Notes: generated from the sequence alone by a model not told the origin. Counted from the first letter of the stretch, positions 52,401 through 61,216 are shown. The stretch: DNA of 64,000 nucleotides from Desulfobulbus sp. (GCF_030824455.1 NZ_JAVBXR010000110.1:29155-93154), one strand, 5' to 3'. Numbers and translations: made by a program.

Positions 52401-55400
52401 CGGCAACCAGGCGACCGCGGCCGAGGACTCGGGGCGGCCCGAAGACGACCTCAAGGCCCCGCAGAGTCCCAAGGGCTCGCTCTTTCACGAACAGTACGCC
52501 AAGGCCCTGGAAAAGGTCCGGGCCCTCTATTTGAAAACAGCGGATCTCAAAAAACTGGTCGAGGCCGGCGCCGAGATCGTTCCCGGCCAGAGCGTGCTCA
52601 AGGCCGGCGAACCCGTCAACCTGGAGCTGCGCTTCAAGGACGAAAAACTGCGCAAGATGGTTAACGACCGGGCAGTAACCTTCCGCTGGAGCGCCGACAA
52701 TCTGCGCGCATCGTTCACTGAACCCTTGACCACCAAAACCGGTTTCACCACCCCTGAAGAGGGCAAGGTGACGGTTGGCGTGGTCTTTGTGCTGGCCGGA
52801 ACCGATCCGCCGGTTGAAGCGGAAATCCGAAAAAAACTGGCCGTGGCCGAGGGCCGGCCCGACGTGGTGCTCGCTATCGCCCCGCGCAAGGTCAAGCCCG
52901 GCGCCAAGGCGACGGCTGGAGTGCGGCCGCGCGGCAAACTGGCTTCGGAAAATCTGACCTATGCCTGGCGCTGTCAAAACTGCGCCCTGGACGCCTTCGA
53001 AGGCTCGGTGGTCAAACTGACCGCGCCCAAGGAGGGCACGGCAACGGTGGTCTGCACGGTCAGTCAGTCCGCCGCCGACGGAACCAAGAAGCCGCTGATC
53101 GAGCTGACCAGCGAGATTACGGTCTCGTCTCCCCCGGATGCGACCAAACAACCGGTCGAAAACCAACCTGCACCCGATCCGGACAAAACCACCTCATCCA
53201 AGGGCCAGGGCGACAAGCAAACAGGACCAGGGCTGAAGACCGACCCCAGCAACCCAGCCACCGCCGGCCTCGGCGGGACGCCGACCGGAAAACTCGGCCC
53301 GATTGACCCCATCCCGTCGCCGCAGCAGCCGTTCAACACCGGAGCCATTCCCCCGGAAAGTGGGACGACGACTGCCGGGCAACCCTTCGCCTCATCGGCC
53401 ACAACCACGCCGTCCGCCTTCCCCGGCTTCACCGTTTCCGCCTCCGGCCCCTGGGAAGGAACAGCGGACGCCAACGGTTTCTCCGCCAAACGCAAAGAGG
53501 CCGTTCTGATGTCGGCGGGGTGCAAGGGCAACGACTGCAAGGCATCGGTCAACGCCAGCATTGAGGTCCGCCGCTGCGATTCGTTCTGCGCCAAGAGTCC
53601 GCAGGAGCTGGAGGCCTCGCTGCGCAACGGCATGGATCAGCGCGGCGAAATCCGCGCCGTCTCGGCCAGTGGATTCCAGGGCTACGTCATTTTCCACAAG
53701 GCCCGCATCGATTACCGTTGCCCTTATCTGGATTTCTGCTGGGTGGACGCGGGCGGCGCTTATAGCGGTTTTGTGCGCGGCGCGATCATGCGCGACGGTC
53801 ATGTCTTCTCCATCAGCGGCGGCGCCGGCGGAACCGGCGTCATCTGGGGCCACGTCAACACCACCTGGAGCCGCAACGACACGCAGTTCCTTGACAGCGA
53901 AGCCAACGCCGCGATGAACGAGATGATGGGCATCATCGGTTCGTTGCGCATCGGCGCGCCCGCCTTCAAGTCGGACGGCACGCCGGCCACCAACAAGACC
54001 TTCAGCGCCGAAGAGGCCAAACCTCTGGCGGTGAAGATCGTCTCCGACAAACCAAGCCTCGGGCCGAACGCAATCGCCACCGTCAAAGCAATGGTTGAAG
54101 GCGGCAAACCGCCCTACGCCTACGCATGGACCGGACCGGTCCCGCCGACCCAGGCCAAGGCGGAATCAATCCAGGCGCAGGCGCCGGCCAAATCCCCGGC
54201 CGCCCCGCTGGCCTTTGGCCTCGTGGTCACCGACGGTGAGGGCAAGACCGCCTCAGCCGCCTTCAGTTTGCCGGTGTCCGACCTGCGGCTGAGCCTCAGC
54301 AAAACCTCACCCGCCGAGGCCAAGATTCCGGTGGGCGGCGCGGTTGGCTTGAAGGCGACCCTCACCGAAGGCGGCAAACCGGCCGACGCCGCAAAATATG
54401 TGATCCGCTGGGAGCCCGCCACCGAGGTTCGCTATGCCAAGGCCGAAGGACCGGGGGTGCTGGACAACAGCGCCGTGCTGCTCAGACCGGGCCGAGCCAA
54501 GCTGTGGGCCATTGCCCTGGCCAAGGAAGGGGCGACGCTGTCCACGGCGGCGGAGTCGGCCCAGATCGAGGTTGAGGCGGTTGGCCCGTCACTGGCGCTG
54601 GCGGCAAGCCCCACTGATCCGCTGCCCGGCCAGGAAGTCGTAATCCGCGCAACGGAAACCCCGAAAATGACCGACCAGGATTGTTCCTACTTCTGGGAGG
54701 ACAGCCAGGGCGGCGCCTTCAGCGGAGCCGCCTCCGATCCCCGTCGCTACGCCCTGACGCTCAAGGGCGAGGAGCCGGTGCGGATCACCGCCCGGCTCAA
54801 GGGCAAGGCCGGCGGCGAGGAGCTGGCCGCGCAGACCTTGACGGTGACGCCCAGGAAGGTGCAGGTCAAAATCACCAATCTCGGCCATGCCTGGGGCGGC
54901 GAAACCACCAAGCCCTTGGCCTGGAAACCGGGAGTCGGCGCGGTCCGGCTGGACAAGGAGATTGTCGCCGGCATGGATGTGGGATTCCGGGCCGAGGTCG
55001 CGCCGGTCCCCGAAGGACGCGCCCTGCGTTACGCTTGGAGTGTTGGCGAGGGCAGCAGTCTGAGTGGTGGATCGGCCAGCCGCGAGACCCGTGCCCAGCG
55101 GTCGACGCCAGGCACCCTGGAAATCCGGGTTGAGGTGCGGGATCAGAACAACGTCCTGTTGGGCAAAGACGCGACCACCGTGCAGGTGACGATTTCCCAA
55201 GAGGCTATCAAGCAAGGGGCGCAGAAAGGGGGCGAGACCGAGAAGCTGGCGGCCGAGGCCAAGGCCGCCTGGAACAGCGGCGATGTCGACTCCGCCTGCA
55301 CCAAGGCCAATGCAGTGCTCGCGGCCGATCCCAAGCGCAGCGATCTGGCCGCCTACTGTTCGCAGCGTGATAAACTGGCCCAGCTTACCCAACAGGCCAA

Positions 55401-56283
55401 AGCGCAGATGACCGCGGCCAGCGGCAAGGAGAGCACCCCGGCCGGAAAAGCCGCCCAGAAAAAGGCCCAAGCCATCCTGAACGAGGCCAAGGCAATCAAC
55501 CCCAAATATCCGCCCTTGGTCGAGGCAGAAAAACAGCTGACATCCAGCTCCGACAAGCGGGCCAAAGAGGAGGCTGCCTGCACCATGACCATGGACGAGG
55601 CTGCCGCTTCCCTTAGCCAGGGCGACAAAAAGAGAGCCAAACTGCTCTTTGAGTCGGTGGCCAACCAAGGTTGCGCCAGCAGTTGTAAGGCCCTATTCCA
55701 AATCGGCCAGATCTGCACGCAGGAAACAGACCTCAAGGGCGCAGCCGATGCCTATGCCAAAGCCGCCGCCTGCGAACCGAGCAACAAGCCCTATGTCGAG
55801 GCGGCCAAAAAAGCGGGGCAGGCAGCGGCAACAGCAACGGCGCCGCACCCCCTACCTGGCCCTCCAGTTCAAGCTGCAAGCGTCCCCACCGCTCCGGCGG
55901 CCAAACCGGCGACGCCAACAGTTGCGGCCGCGTCGCCGCAGGGGCCTGCCCAAGGGATTGCCCTGGCCGGCAGCTACAGCGGAACCATGACCACCAGCGA
56001 GCATCCTGACCCCGCCTGGATCAAACTGACCGTTGCGCCAACGGCCGGCGGCGGAGGCAAGGTGACGGGAGCGGTCACCTTTGAAAAACTCGAGGTCGCC
56101 AAGATCGAGGGAACCGTGAACGCCCAAGGCCAGGCGCAGCTTGCCCTGCGGGGCGGCAAGGATTATGCCGAGATCACCGGCAACCTGACCGGTCAGTTCG
56201 ACGCCAAGACCGGCAAAGGCCAATGGCGCGCCGCCGATGGGACGAACAAGGCCACCGGCGCCTGGTCAGTAAAAGCCAAGTAG
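49450..56283 (+). CDS. Giant secreted protein with Ig/PKD-like and Cys-rich domains, unknown function
   Basis: 2277 residues, not recognised as a named family. A Sec signal peptide spans 1-29 or 31 (hydrophobic FVQFFILVAVAFVHA). The amino part has GSS (132-134) and SDDDITF (152-158), loosely like a nucleotidyltransferase motif. A hydrophobic, glycine-rich stretch lies near 536-560, helical segments continue to about 1000, then two Ig/PKD-like beta domains to about 1220 (FRWSADNLRASF; TYAWRCQNCALDAF). A Pro/Gly/Thr linker leads to a Cys-rich domain (about 1320-1510; CKGNDC, CDSFC, CPYLDFC), further Ig-like domains with PPYAYAWTGP to about 1930, TPR-like helices to 2120 and a beta-rich end. GGAG precedes the ATG. 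G+C is clearly above its neighbours. No RTX, LPXTG or autotransporter barrel was seen. Confidence 0.85.
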   Translation: MPSRPYARLTACLLFVQFFILVAVAFVHAAAPQNGGQDFIRQAVADWAAGGGGDQRTEILRQLNIDSAKDTMDFAKTVDQSLATSHPDKQARDAAARRFFAELDDVRVGQVNELLAEIVAKHPNMEAVIRTGSSGLRHIADRPESGYKFILSDDDITFVGPDSMAAKNEFNRLAESRGLAKLKVKGFTVQDPGRFSRQDLAVLNLLEPEKFEGQAAMSGIRSEMLNKGAVVYGRTGDGALSALKTPLADYLKNMPETSSWLNSLLDDAAKRYGPLTMFASVERQIHHHGGWAKLTDAEKAKYLKRTRSKINEAGIGAASANSEMAALDDIIAKAGKVPPVDLSQAEKTMMNDLRVRSARDSFQGVHSRLMDLVDRNAGGKLAENANIRAAVDELANGLATLKDLEANGAEICHWIKADAMVDELIKSSNGNPGLKKLLYTARWQSEDMLDVLRQWSGKEEEFASLLERLRPLRAADKLKAADEAVAARKATVAKGGPEAAQAAAELEFLENGLKPSLQTQEGDAFFSKCVGSPSCKKLMIGMSVAGVGTAVLAGPRIYNAMADRWKDGGWTEDLSSAAFALFDFAPGAMTFQKIAQEGLSAGAAYQFVTDALYLYPGMWPAALSMDAAKMTVEFGRAWQLQSYQDQLVDVLATSGVFEGHSFKALAVGREQQIPRDKLAQFLPRAGESAVRNPNKPQEWITVDLTKLAAELYARRYAESDPVLGELQNAYQQTWRKIAVREGVSEMQDWQWFQAGFTLYDYLAGWDTVCSDGSKWKDNWCQLLDQYRNAMRKRARAVYPSVMVPHLITLAEEAHKAVEGPQEMVKELMELQRSLEELRGGPLGVDLAQEAAQRAAAAADPRLLPALPDISTERQKQLAEGKYLIQATAAYEDMRKTAAELRASVADKTGLTMAPVLRFGFSGDFRQDSVRHKQSRRGFAADTARVMTDVSAIKRGPPLMDDATDRQALGILAEVIYPERASLDAGNQATAAEDSGRPEDDLKAPQSPKGSLFHEQYAKALEKVRALYLKTADLKKLVEAGAEIVPGQSVLKAGEPVNLELRFKDEKLRKMVNDRAVTFRWSADNLRASFTEPLTTKTGFTTPEEGKVTVGVVFVLAGTDPPVEAEIRKKLAVAEGRPDVVLAIAPRKVKPGAKATAGVRPRGKLASENLTYAWRCQNCALDAFEGSVVKLTAPKEGTATVVCTVSQSAADGTKKPLIELTSEITVSSPPDATKQPVENQPAPDPDKTTSSKGQGDKQTGPGLKTDPSNPATAGLGGTPTGKLGPIDPIPSPQQPFNTGAIPPESGTTTAGQPFASSATTTPSAFPGFTVSASGPWEGTADANGFSAKRKEAVLMSAGCKGNDCKASVNASIEVRRCDSFCAKSPQELEASLRNGMDQRGEIRAVSASGFQGYVIFHKARIDYRCPYLDFCWVDAGGAYSGFVRGAIMRDGHVFSISGGAGGTGVIWGHVNTTWSRNDTQFLDSEANAAMNEMMGIIGSLRIGAPAFKSDGTPATNKTFSAEEAKPLAVKIVSDKPSLGPNAIATVKAMVEGGKPPYAYAWTGPVPPTQAKAESIQAQAPAKSPAAPLAFGLVVTDGEGKTASAAFSLPVSDLRLSLSKTSPAEAKIPVGGAVGLKATLTEGGKPADAAKYVIRWEPATEVRYAKAEGPGVLDNSAVLLRPGRAKLWAIALAKEGATLSTAAESAQIEVEAVGPSLALAASPTDPLPGQEVVIRATETPKMTDQDCSYFWEDSQGGAFSGAASDPRRYALTLKGEEPVRITARLKGKAGGEELAAQTLTVTPRKVQVKITNLGHAWGGETTKPLAWKPGVGAVRLDKEIVAGMDVGFRAEVAPVPEGRALRYAWSVGEGSSLSGGSASRETRAQRSTPGTLEIRVEVRDQNNVLLGKDATTVQVTISQEAIKQGAQKGGETEKLAAEAKAAWNSGDVDSACTKANAVLAADPKRSDLAAYCSQRDKLAQLTQQAKAQMTAASGKESTPAGKAAQKKAQAILNEAKAINPKYPPLVEAEKQLTSSSDKRAKEEAACTMTMDEAAASLSQGDKKRAKLLFESVANQGCASSCKALFQIGQICTQETDLKGAADAYAKAAACEPSNKPYVEAAKKAGQAAATATAPHPLPGPPVQAASVPTAPAAKPATPTVAAASPQGPAQGIALAGSYSGTMTTSEHPDPAWIKLTVAPTAGGGGKVTGAVTFEKLEVAKIEGTVNAQGQAQLALRGGKDYAEITGNLTGQFDAKTGKGQWRAADGTNKATGAWSVKAK

Positions 56284-56397
56284 GGCAGGCAGACGCGCTG
56301 CGACCAGCTCACCAGCTCGTCTACCAGGGGATCGTTTGCCGATCAAGCGTGCCCAGGTGTTGACGACACGCTATGGGCGTATAGGCGCAAAAAACGA

Positions 56398-56431
56398 AAG
56401 GTCGGCAAGCCCCTGGACGCTTGCCGACCTT
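56398..56431 (+). terminator. Terminator-like hairpin after the giant gene
   Basis: AAGGTCGGCAAG and CTTGCCGACCTT pair perfectly around a ten-base loop; the following T content is low (TATTGCATTT). It lies 115 bases after the stop codon. It could also serve the convergent PilZ gene. Confidence 0.7.
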
Positions 56432-56491
56432 ATTGCATTTCAAAAATGACTCGCCTTTTTGCGACGGGCACAGCAAGGCTAAAAGAACGGC

Positions 56492-56926
56492 TCACACCGC
56501 GTGGCTGAACACCTTTGCCGCGTAAAGGCCGGCAATATATTCCGCCGACGCCGGGGCAAGATCAATGAACTGAATCCCGGTGATGAATCGTCCGCCCTCG
56601 GCATTGGCGTGGCGAACCAGTCCACGGGAAATAATTTTGGCGCTGCCCAGAAAAAAACCCACCTTTACCGGCGAATCGATTGCGAGCAGAACCGGCAAAC
56701 TGAGCGCGCACCCTCCTGCGCCGACGTCGACCAGCGGCCCTTCGTATTGCTGCTTGGGCGTAACTAGCCGCACCACGATCTCGCGCACTTCAACCAAACG
56801 GCACACCGCCCCCATGCCCAGGCGAACAAACGCTCTCTTGTCGAGCAGCGTCTCCGGCTGGTACTCCCAATCCACCCCAAGCCCGTCAAGGGAGGGGATA
56901 TCGTCCCATGAAACCTTCTTTTCCAT
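56492..56926 (-). CDS. PilZ-domain protein
   Basis: 144 residues from ATG 56926; a TTG 13 codons upstream is an alternative start. PilZ domains bind c-di-GMP with an RxxxR and a (D/N)xSxxG motif. The first is present (Arg31, Arg35 in KRAFVRL), the second is altered: Asp67-Val-Gly69-Ala-Gly-Gly72, with glycine for the serine. Binding may be weak or lost. The domain continues to FITGIQFIDLA. It lies convergent to the giant gene and about 3.5 kb from lapGD. Confidence 0.8.
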   Translation of the reverse strand: MEKKVSWDDIPSLDGLGVDWEYQPETLLDKRAFVRLGMGAVCRLVEVREIVVRLVTPKQQYEGPLVDVGAGGCALSLPVLLAIDSPVKVGFFLGSAKIISRGLVRHANAEGGRFITGIQFIDLAPASAEYIAGLYAAKVFSHAV

Positions 56927-56943
56927 GCCCAACACACAGCTCT

Positions 56944-56961
56944 TCTCTTGGCGCCAAGAGA
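56944..56961. promoter_or_regulatory. Perfect 18-bp palindrome upstream of the PilZ gene
   Basis: TCTCTTGGCGCCAAGAGA is its own reverse complement. It ends 18 bases before the ATG at 56926, where an operator would be plausible; if translation begins at TTG 56965 it would be coding. No regulator is assigned. Confidence 0.5.
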
Positions 56962-57100
56962 GCAATCACCAACAAAACCTGAGCGCACAACCACCTTGTG
57001 CCCCTTATAGACTTCATACGATAAGAGCCTCCTCCGGCGATGTCTAGGTAAAAGCACTCATTTTCGAGATGATGCGCCACAGAAAAAACCAGGAAGGGAT

Positions 57101-57745
57101 TTACTCGAAACTCTGTTGAAAGGCGAGAAACGCGCTTTTCAGACCATCCAGCTCTTCCCGCAACATCGCCACTGCCTGCTCGAGTTCGGCGATCCGCTCA
57201 TCGCCCGCCTTTCGGACCACCACAACCGTTTCCGGCCGCGCGGCAGCCTGCTCCGCCTCTGGTTCGCCAGCCAGGAGGTGGGCGTAGCGCTGTTCCTTCT
57301 GGCCGGGTTGCCGGGCCAGCTGAACAACCAGACCGGTGGAAATGAGATTGTCGAGCGATTGCGTCACCTGCTCCAGGCTGTCGCAGGCGCAGAGGTTGTC
57401 GGCGCGGCTGCGCAGTTCTCCCGCCGTTTGCGGACCCCTCAGCAGCAGCAGTCCGAGCAGGGCGGCTTCACGATTGACCAGATTGTATTGCTTGGCAAAC
57501 CCCTGCCAGTATTTGGCCACGCGGCTGGCGTCGCTCTGGTAGACGATGTGCTTTTCCTTGAGCGCGCGCAGGGTCTCGCTCACCGTGTCCGCATCCAGCG
57601 CAAGCACCGGCGACCGGTTGGTTTTCTGGTTGCACGCGTTGACCAAGGCGTTCAGCGACAGCGGATAGTATTCCGGCGTGGCCAATTCCTTTTCGATTAA
57701 ACTGCCCAGCACCCGTACTTCGATTGCGTCGAGAACAACATCCAT
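57101..57745 (-). CDS. YceH/DUF480 family protein
   Basis: 214 residues from ATG 57745, which lies eight bases after AAAGGAG; six upstream codons are rejected. The family segments are EVRVLGSLIEKELATPEYYP, NQKTNRSPVL and LLLLRGPQTAGELRSRADNL. The fold is a pair of winged helices, so DNA or protein binding is likely. The carboxyl end is a coiled coil (ELEQAVAMLREELDGLKSAF). The role of the family is not settled. Confidence 0.9.
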   Translation of the reverse strand: MDVVLDAIEVRVLGSLIEKELATPEYYPLSLNALVNACNQKTNRSPVLALDADTVSETLRALKEKHIVYQSDASRVAKYWQGFAKQYNLVNREAALLGLLLLRGPQTAGELRSRADNLCACDSLEQVTQSLDNLISTGLVVQLARQPGQKEQRYAHLLAGEPEAEQAAARPETVVVVRKAGDERIAELEQAVAMLREELDGLKSAFLAFQQSFE

Positions 57746-57881
57746 GGCAAGAACTCCTTTCATTCAGCAGGCGGAACCACGAAACCGCATCGCGCTCCGC
57801 CCATTTTTTAATCACCAAACAGCGAATTGGGTTATATCGGCTTCGTCTTTGCCGAATGCTGCGCTCGCCCGCGACAACGCC

Positions 57882-59465
57882 TCACCGGCTCGCCTCCGCC
57901 ATGTGCTGCGAGACGGCGCGGATGGCGTCGGCGGCGGAACTCGTTATGCCGCCCGTATAGCCCGAACCTTCGCCTATCGGATAGAGATTTTTCACATTCA
58001 CCGATTCAAAGCGTTCATTGCGCCTGATCCGCACCGGAGAAGAGGTTCGCGTTTCCGCCCCCAACAAGATCGCCTGATCGGAAACAAACAGCGGCGTTTC
58101 CTGGCGCCATTTCCCGAACGCGGTCAACAGCTCCGCAATCACAAATTGCGGCAGGACAGCTTTCAAATCCGCAGCAACCGCCCCCATCTTGTAGGAGGTT
58201 TCACCAATTCCCGCATCACGGCTCTCGCCTAGGAAATGAAGCAGATTCTGGGCAGGGACCGCCCAGGCGCCGCCTCCGGCGCAAAAGGCTTTGCGCTCAA
58301 TGGCCTCCTGAAACTGCAAACCCGCCAGCGGGCTGGCCGATGGATAATCCTCGACGTGGCAACTGACAACCAGCGCCGCATTGGAAAAAGGCGAATCCCG
58401 GCGCGAGTAGCTCATCCCGTTGACCACCAGCAACCCCTGGCCTGAGGAGGCGTTCACCACCTCGCCTCCGGGGCACATGCAGAAGGTGTACACGCCCCGA
58501 CGATTTTTTTGGTTGGTGTAGTTCAAGGAATAGGTGGCTGCGCCCAATCCTTCGAAATTGTGATATTTCGGGCCGTAGCGCATGCGGTTGACGACGGCGG
58601 CCGGATGCTCGATCCGCACGCCAACCGCAATCGGCCGTTGCTCAAGCGCCACTCCCTTGTCGTGCAGCATCGCCATGGTGTCGCGGGCGGAATGACCCAA
58701 AGCGATATAGATGTGGGACGAGCAATATTCCTGGGCGTTGTTGACGACAATGCCGGCGGCCCGGTCGCCGGCGATCAAGAGGTCCGTCATCTTGGATTGG
58801 TAATGGATCTCGCCGCCGTGCGCGAGGACATGCTCCCGAATATTGGCAACGATTTCACACAAGACGTCGGTTCCCAGATGGGGTTTGCCGATGTAACCGA
58901 TTTCTTCCGGCGCGCCAAATTGTATCAACGTCTGCAACACCCGGTTGACGGAACTGGTGTTGCCGTCTCGCCGTGAAAACAGCTTGCCGTCCGAGTAGGA
59001 GCCGGCCCCGCCTTCGCCAAACTGGATGTTGGACTCAGGGTTCAACTCCCCTTTGGCGATAAACCGCTGCACGTCAACCGAGCGCTCTTCGATCTTTTTC
59101 CCCCGCTCAAAGATGATCGGCCGCAGCCCGTGTGCAATCAACTCCAGCGCGGCAAACATGCCGGCCGGACCAAACCCGACGATGATCGGCCGCTCCTTCA
59201 GCGTCGCCTCGCGCCGGCTCGCTTCGACCGGTTCCTGGTACAAGGGCAACCGCTGCGGATTGTCATAGCCGCCCGACACCTGCACCACGATTGACCACTT
59301 GTAATAGAACTGCTCCTGATCAAGAAGGTCTATTGATTTGCTCAATATTTTTAATACATTGACGCGATCAACGCCGACCTGCAACTGGTGCGCGGCGGCC
59401 TTGGCCGGCTCCTCCGCCCCATCTTGTTCCACCGGGATTTTCAGATTGCTCAAGAGCAGTTTCAA
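57882..59465 (-). CDS. FAD-dependent dehydrogenase, COG2509 family
   Basis: 527 residues. The dinucleotide fold GFGPAGMFAALELI starts at 97, and SNIQFGEGGAGSYSDGKLFS is the family signature. Later RGVYTFCMCPGGEVVNASSG and the carboxyl IGEGSGYTGGITSSAADAIR fit the family. The amino 95 residues are a small extra domain. Substrate unknown. The start is TTG 59465 behind a G-rich stretch. Confidence 0.92.
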   Translation of the reverse strand: MKLLLSNLKIPVEQDGAEEPAKAAAHQLQVGVDRVNVLKILSKSIDLLDQEQFYYKWSIVVQVSGGYDNPQRLPLYQEPVEASRREATLKERPIIVGFGPAGMFAALELIAHGLRPIIFERGKKIEERSVDVQRFIAKGELNPESNIQFGEGGAGSYSDGKLFSRRDGNTSSVNRVLQTLIQFGAPEEIGYIGKPHLGTDVLCEIVANIREHVLAHGGEIHYQSKMTDLLIAGDRAAGIVVNNAQEYCSSHIYIALGHSARDTMAMLHDKGVALEQRPIAVGVRIEHPAAVVNRMRYGPKYHNFEGLGAATYSLNYTNQKNRRGVYTFCMCPGGEVVNASSGQGLLVVNGMSYSRRDSPFSNAALVVSCHVEDYPSASPLAGLQFQEAIERKAFCAGGGAWAVPAQNLLHFLGESRDAGIGETSYKMGAVAADLKAVLPQFVIAELLTAFGKWRQETPLFVSDQAILLGAETRTSSPVRIRRNERFESVNVKNLYPIGEGSGYTGGITSSAADAIRAVSQHMAEASR

Positions 59466-59522
59466 AGCACCCCCCGGTCGTTGCTCACGGCGCCAACACG
59501 TTCCACAGCACGCCGCACGCCG

Positions 59523-60002
59523 TCAGGCTTCCGCGACCAGCGCATTGGGCCGGTATTTACGCTGCACGCCTTTGAGGAAATTGCGCAAAATCTGATCCTT
59601 GCACAGACGGTAGTGTTTATTGTCCGGGCGGCGAAACAGGGCGCTGACTTCATGCTCACTGATATGAAACCGCGCCAGGGCCATAATCGCCAAGATGTCC
59701 TCGCCTTTCAAATCCAGGGCTATTTTCAATTTTTTCAGGATAAGGTTGTTGGTGAGCCGCTGCTCAGGCTCAGGTGGCGGCCCTTCCTGTTTGCCGCGCT
59801 TCTCGATGATCAGCCCATTGAGGAACGCCGCTAAGTGCCGGTCGCTGCAATTCTGGAAGGTGGGTTCGTCCTCTTTCTTCAGCCAATCGATGATTTGCCC
59901 GCGCGTCACCTGTGGGTCAACCGAGCCGAAGATGGCCGTCATCTTGGCGTCGCTGAAATCAAAGGTGTAGCGGATGCTTCGTAATATGTCGTTATTTCTC
60001 AA
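59523..60002 (-). CDS. DUF1456 (YehS) family protein
   Basis: 159 residues with the two repeated helical units: NNDILRSIRYTFDFSDAKM and LTNNLILKKLKIALDLKGED. Start is TTG 60002 with AAGG seven bases before. The function of YehS is not established. It lies 57 bases upstream of the COG2509 gene, on the same strand, so may share a transcript. Confidence 0.9.
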   Translation of the reverse strand: MRNNDILRSIRYTFDFSDAKMTAIFGSVDPQVTRGQIIDWLKKEDEPTFQNCSDRHLAAFLNGLIIEKRGKQEGPPPEPEQRLTNNLILKKLKIALDLKGEDILAIMALARFHISEHEVSALFRRPDNKHYRLCKDQILRNFLKGVQRKYRPNALVAEA

Positions 60003-60454
60003 AAGATTACCTTGGTCGCTTATTTTTTCGCAGGGGCCGCCGCTGCAAGTCCTGCACGGGGTGCACGTTTCCTGGCCAGGGGGCGGCGAATCGCAACCTT
60101 GCGTCGAGTCAAACCGGTGTCAAACCCGAGTCAAGTGCAACAGAACCCGGAAACTCTCCGGGCCAACAGGCAGACATCCCCAATTGCCTGAACACAGGCG
60201 CATCAATAGCATCTTTGCGGCGGATTGCCAACCTGGTTGGATTGCTCCGCCCGTGTGGAGGCGGTCGGCGCCTGGATAAAAAAATGTTCCTGCCGTCAGA
60301 ACGAAGATGGCCGCCAGGCGCAAACATGGTATGCATTGTTGCGGTGAACAATCCAGCATACATGGCAAACAAAAGCAGGACGTTGACCTGTGCGCAGACC
60401 CAGCGCCTTGCTTGCCCGCAGCTCTGCCGCACCCTTGCATAGCAAGCGCGGCTC
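60003..60454. other. Divergent gap between yehS-like gene and lapG, no gene seen
   Basis: 452 G+C-rich bases. Several short frames lack ribosome sites. It must hold promoters for both directions; no convincing -35/-10 pairs or riboswitch cores were found. Confidence 0.45.
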
Positions 60455-61207
60455 ATGCGTCAACCCTCAAATTCCACAGGGTTTTTCCCATTGCATTCCT
60501 CTCTTGCGTGGCGATTTAAGATCAGTTCCGGGCGATTGTCCGCCGGCAGGCCCTGGGGCCTTGTCCGCTGGACGTTTTTTTTGCTCCTGATCCTCACCGC
60601 CGCCCCGGCCGTTACTGGAGAATCCCTGCTGCTCACCGAACGCGTCCTCCATCGAGCCGAGGGGCAATATGGCGCGTCCGCACGCCGGCGACTGCTTGCC
60701 TGGCAGGAACTCATGCGCTCTCAAGAAGGAGACGACCTGACGAAGCTGAACAAAGTGAATCGTTTTTTCAACAAAATACCCTTTGTCAGCGATACCGATC
60801 ACTGGGGACAGACGGATTACTGGGCAACGCCGATCGAATTTCTCGCCAGTGCCGGCGGCGATTGCGAAGAGTTCGCCGTTGCCAAATATTTCACCCTGCT
60901 GGCCCTTGGGATGGCGGAAAAACAGCTGACCCTGAACTACGTTACCGCCTTGCGCCTTAATCAATCCCACCTGGTCCTGGCCTATTATCCTGCCCCTGGC
61001 GCGGAACCGCTCATCCTCGACAGCCTGGTCGACGCCATAGAGCCTGCTTCGAGAAGAACGGACCTGCTGCCTGTCTACAGCTTTAACGCCTCCGGCATCT
61101 GGAAGGAGAAACCACGAGGCCGAGGCGAGCGGATTGGCGATGGCCGCCGAGTCCGGCCCTGGCGCGAGCTGTTGGCCAGAATGGCCGAAGAAACACATCA
61201 AAAATGA
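60455..61207 (+). CDS. lapG: LapG-like periplasmic transglutaminase-fold cysteine protease
   Basis: 250 residues. After a basic amino end comes a hydrophobic span (TFFLLLILTAAPAV, about 41-54), a likely signal for export. The catalytic triad is visible: Cys137 (GGDCEEF), His172 (QSHLVLA) and Asp189 (LILDSLVD), with the family's YWATPIEFL before the cysteine. In Pseudomonas LapG clips a surface adhesin unless LapD holds it. No strong Shine-Dalgarno supports the ATG chosen, so the start could be downstream. lapD follows by nine bases. Confidence 0.88.
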   Translation: MRQPSNSTGFFPLHSSLAWRFKISSGRLSAGRPWGLVRWTFFLLLILTAAPAVTGESLLLTERVLHRAEGQYGASARRRLLAWQELMRSQEGDDLTKLNKVNRFFNKIPFVSDTDHWGQTDYWATPIEFLASAGGDCEEFAVAKYFTLLALGMAEKQLTLNYVTALRLNQSHLVLAYYPAPGAEPLILDSLVDAIEPASRRTDLLPVYSFNASGIWKEKPRGRGERIGDGRRVRPWRELLARMAEETHQK

Positions 61208-61216
61208 GGTTGTTCG

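Noticed and set aside
50749..53166. An 805-codon open frame on the minus strand opposite the giant gene
   Set aside because: It is a shadow frame caused by G+C-rich third positions. It has no ribosome site, and its composition is rich in Gly, Arg and His without any domain.
49450..56283. The giant protein as the substrate of LapG
   Set aside because: LapG substrates are type I secreted with an amino retention module and carboxyl RTX signal. This protein has a Sec signal peptide and no RTX repeats.
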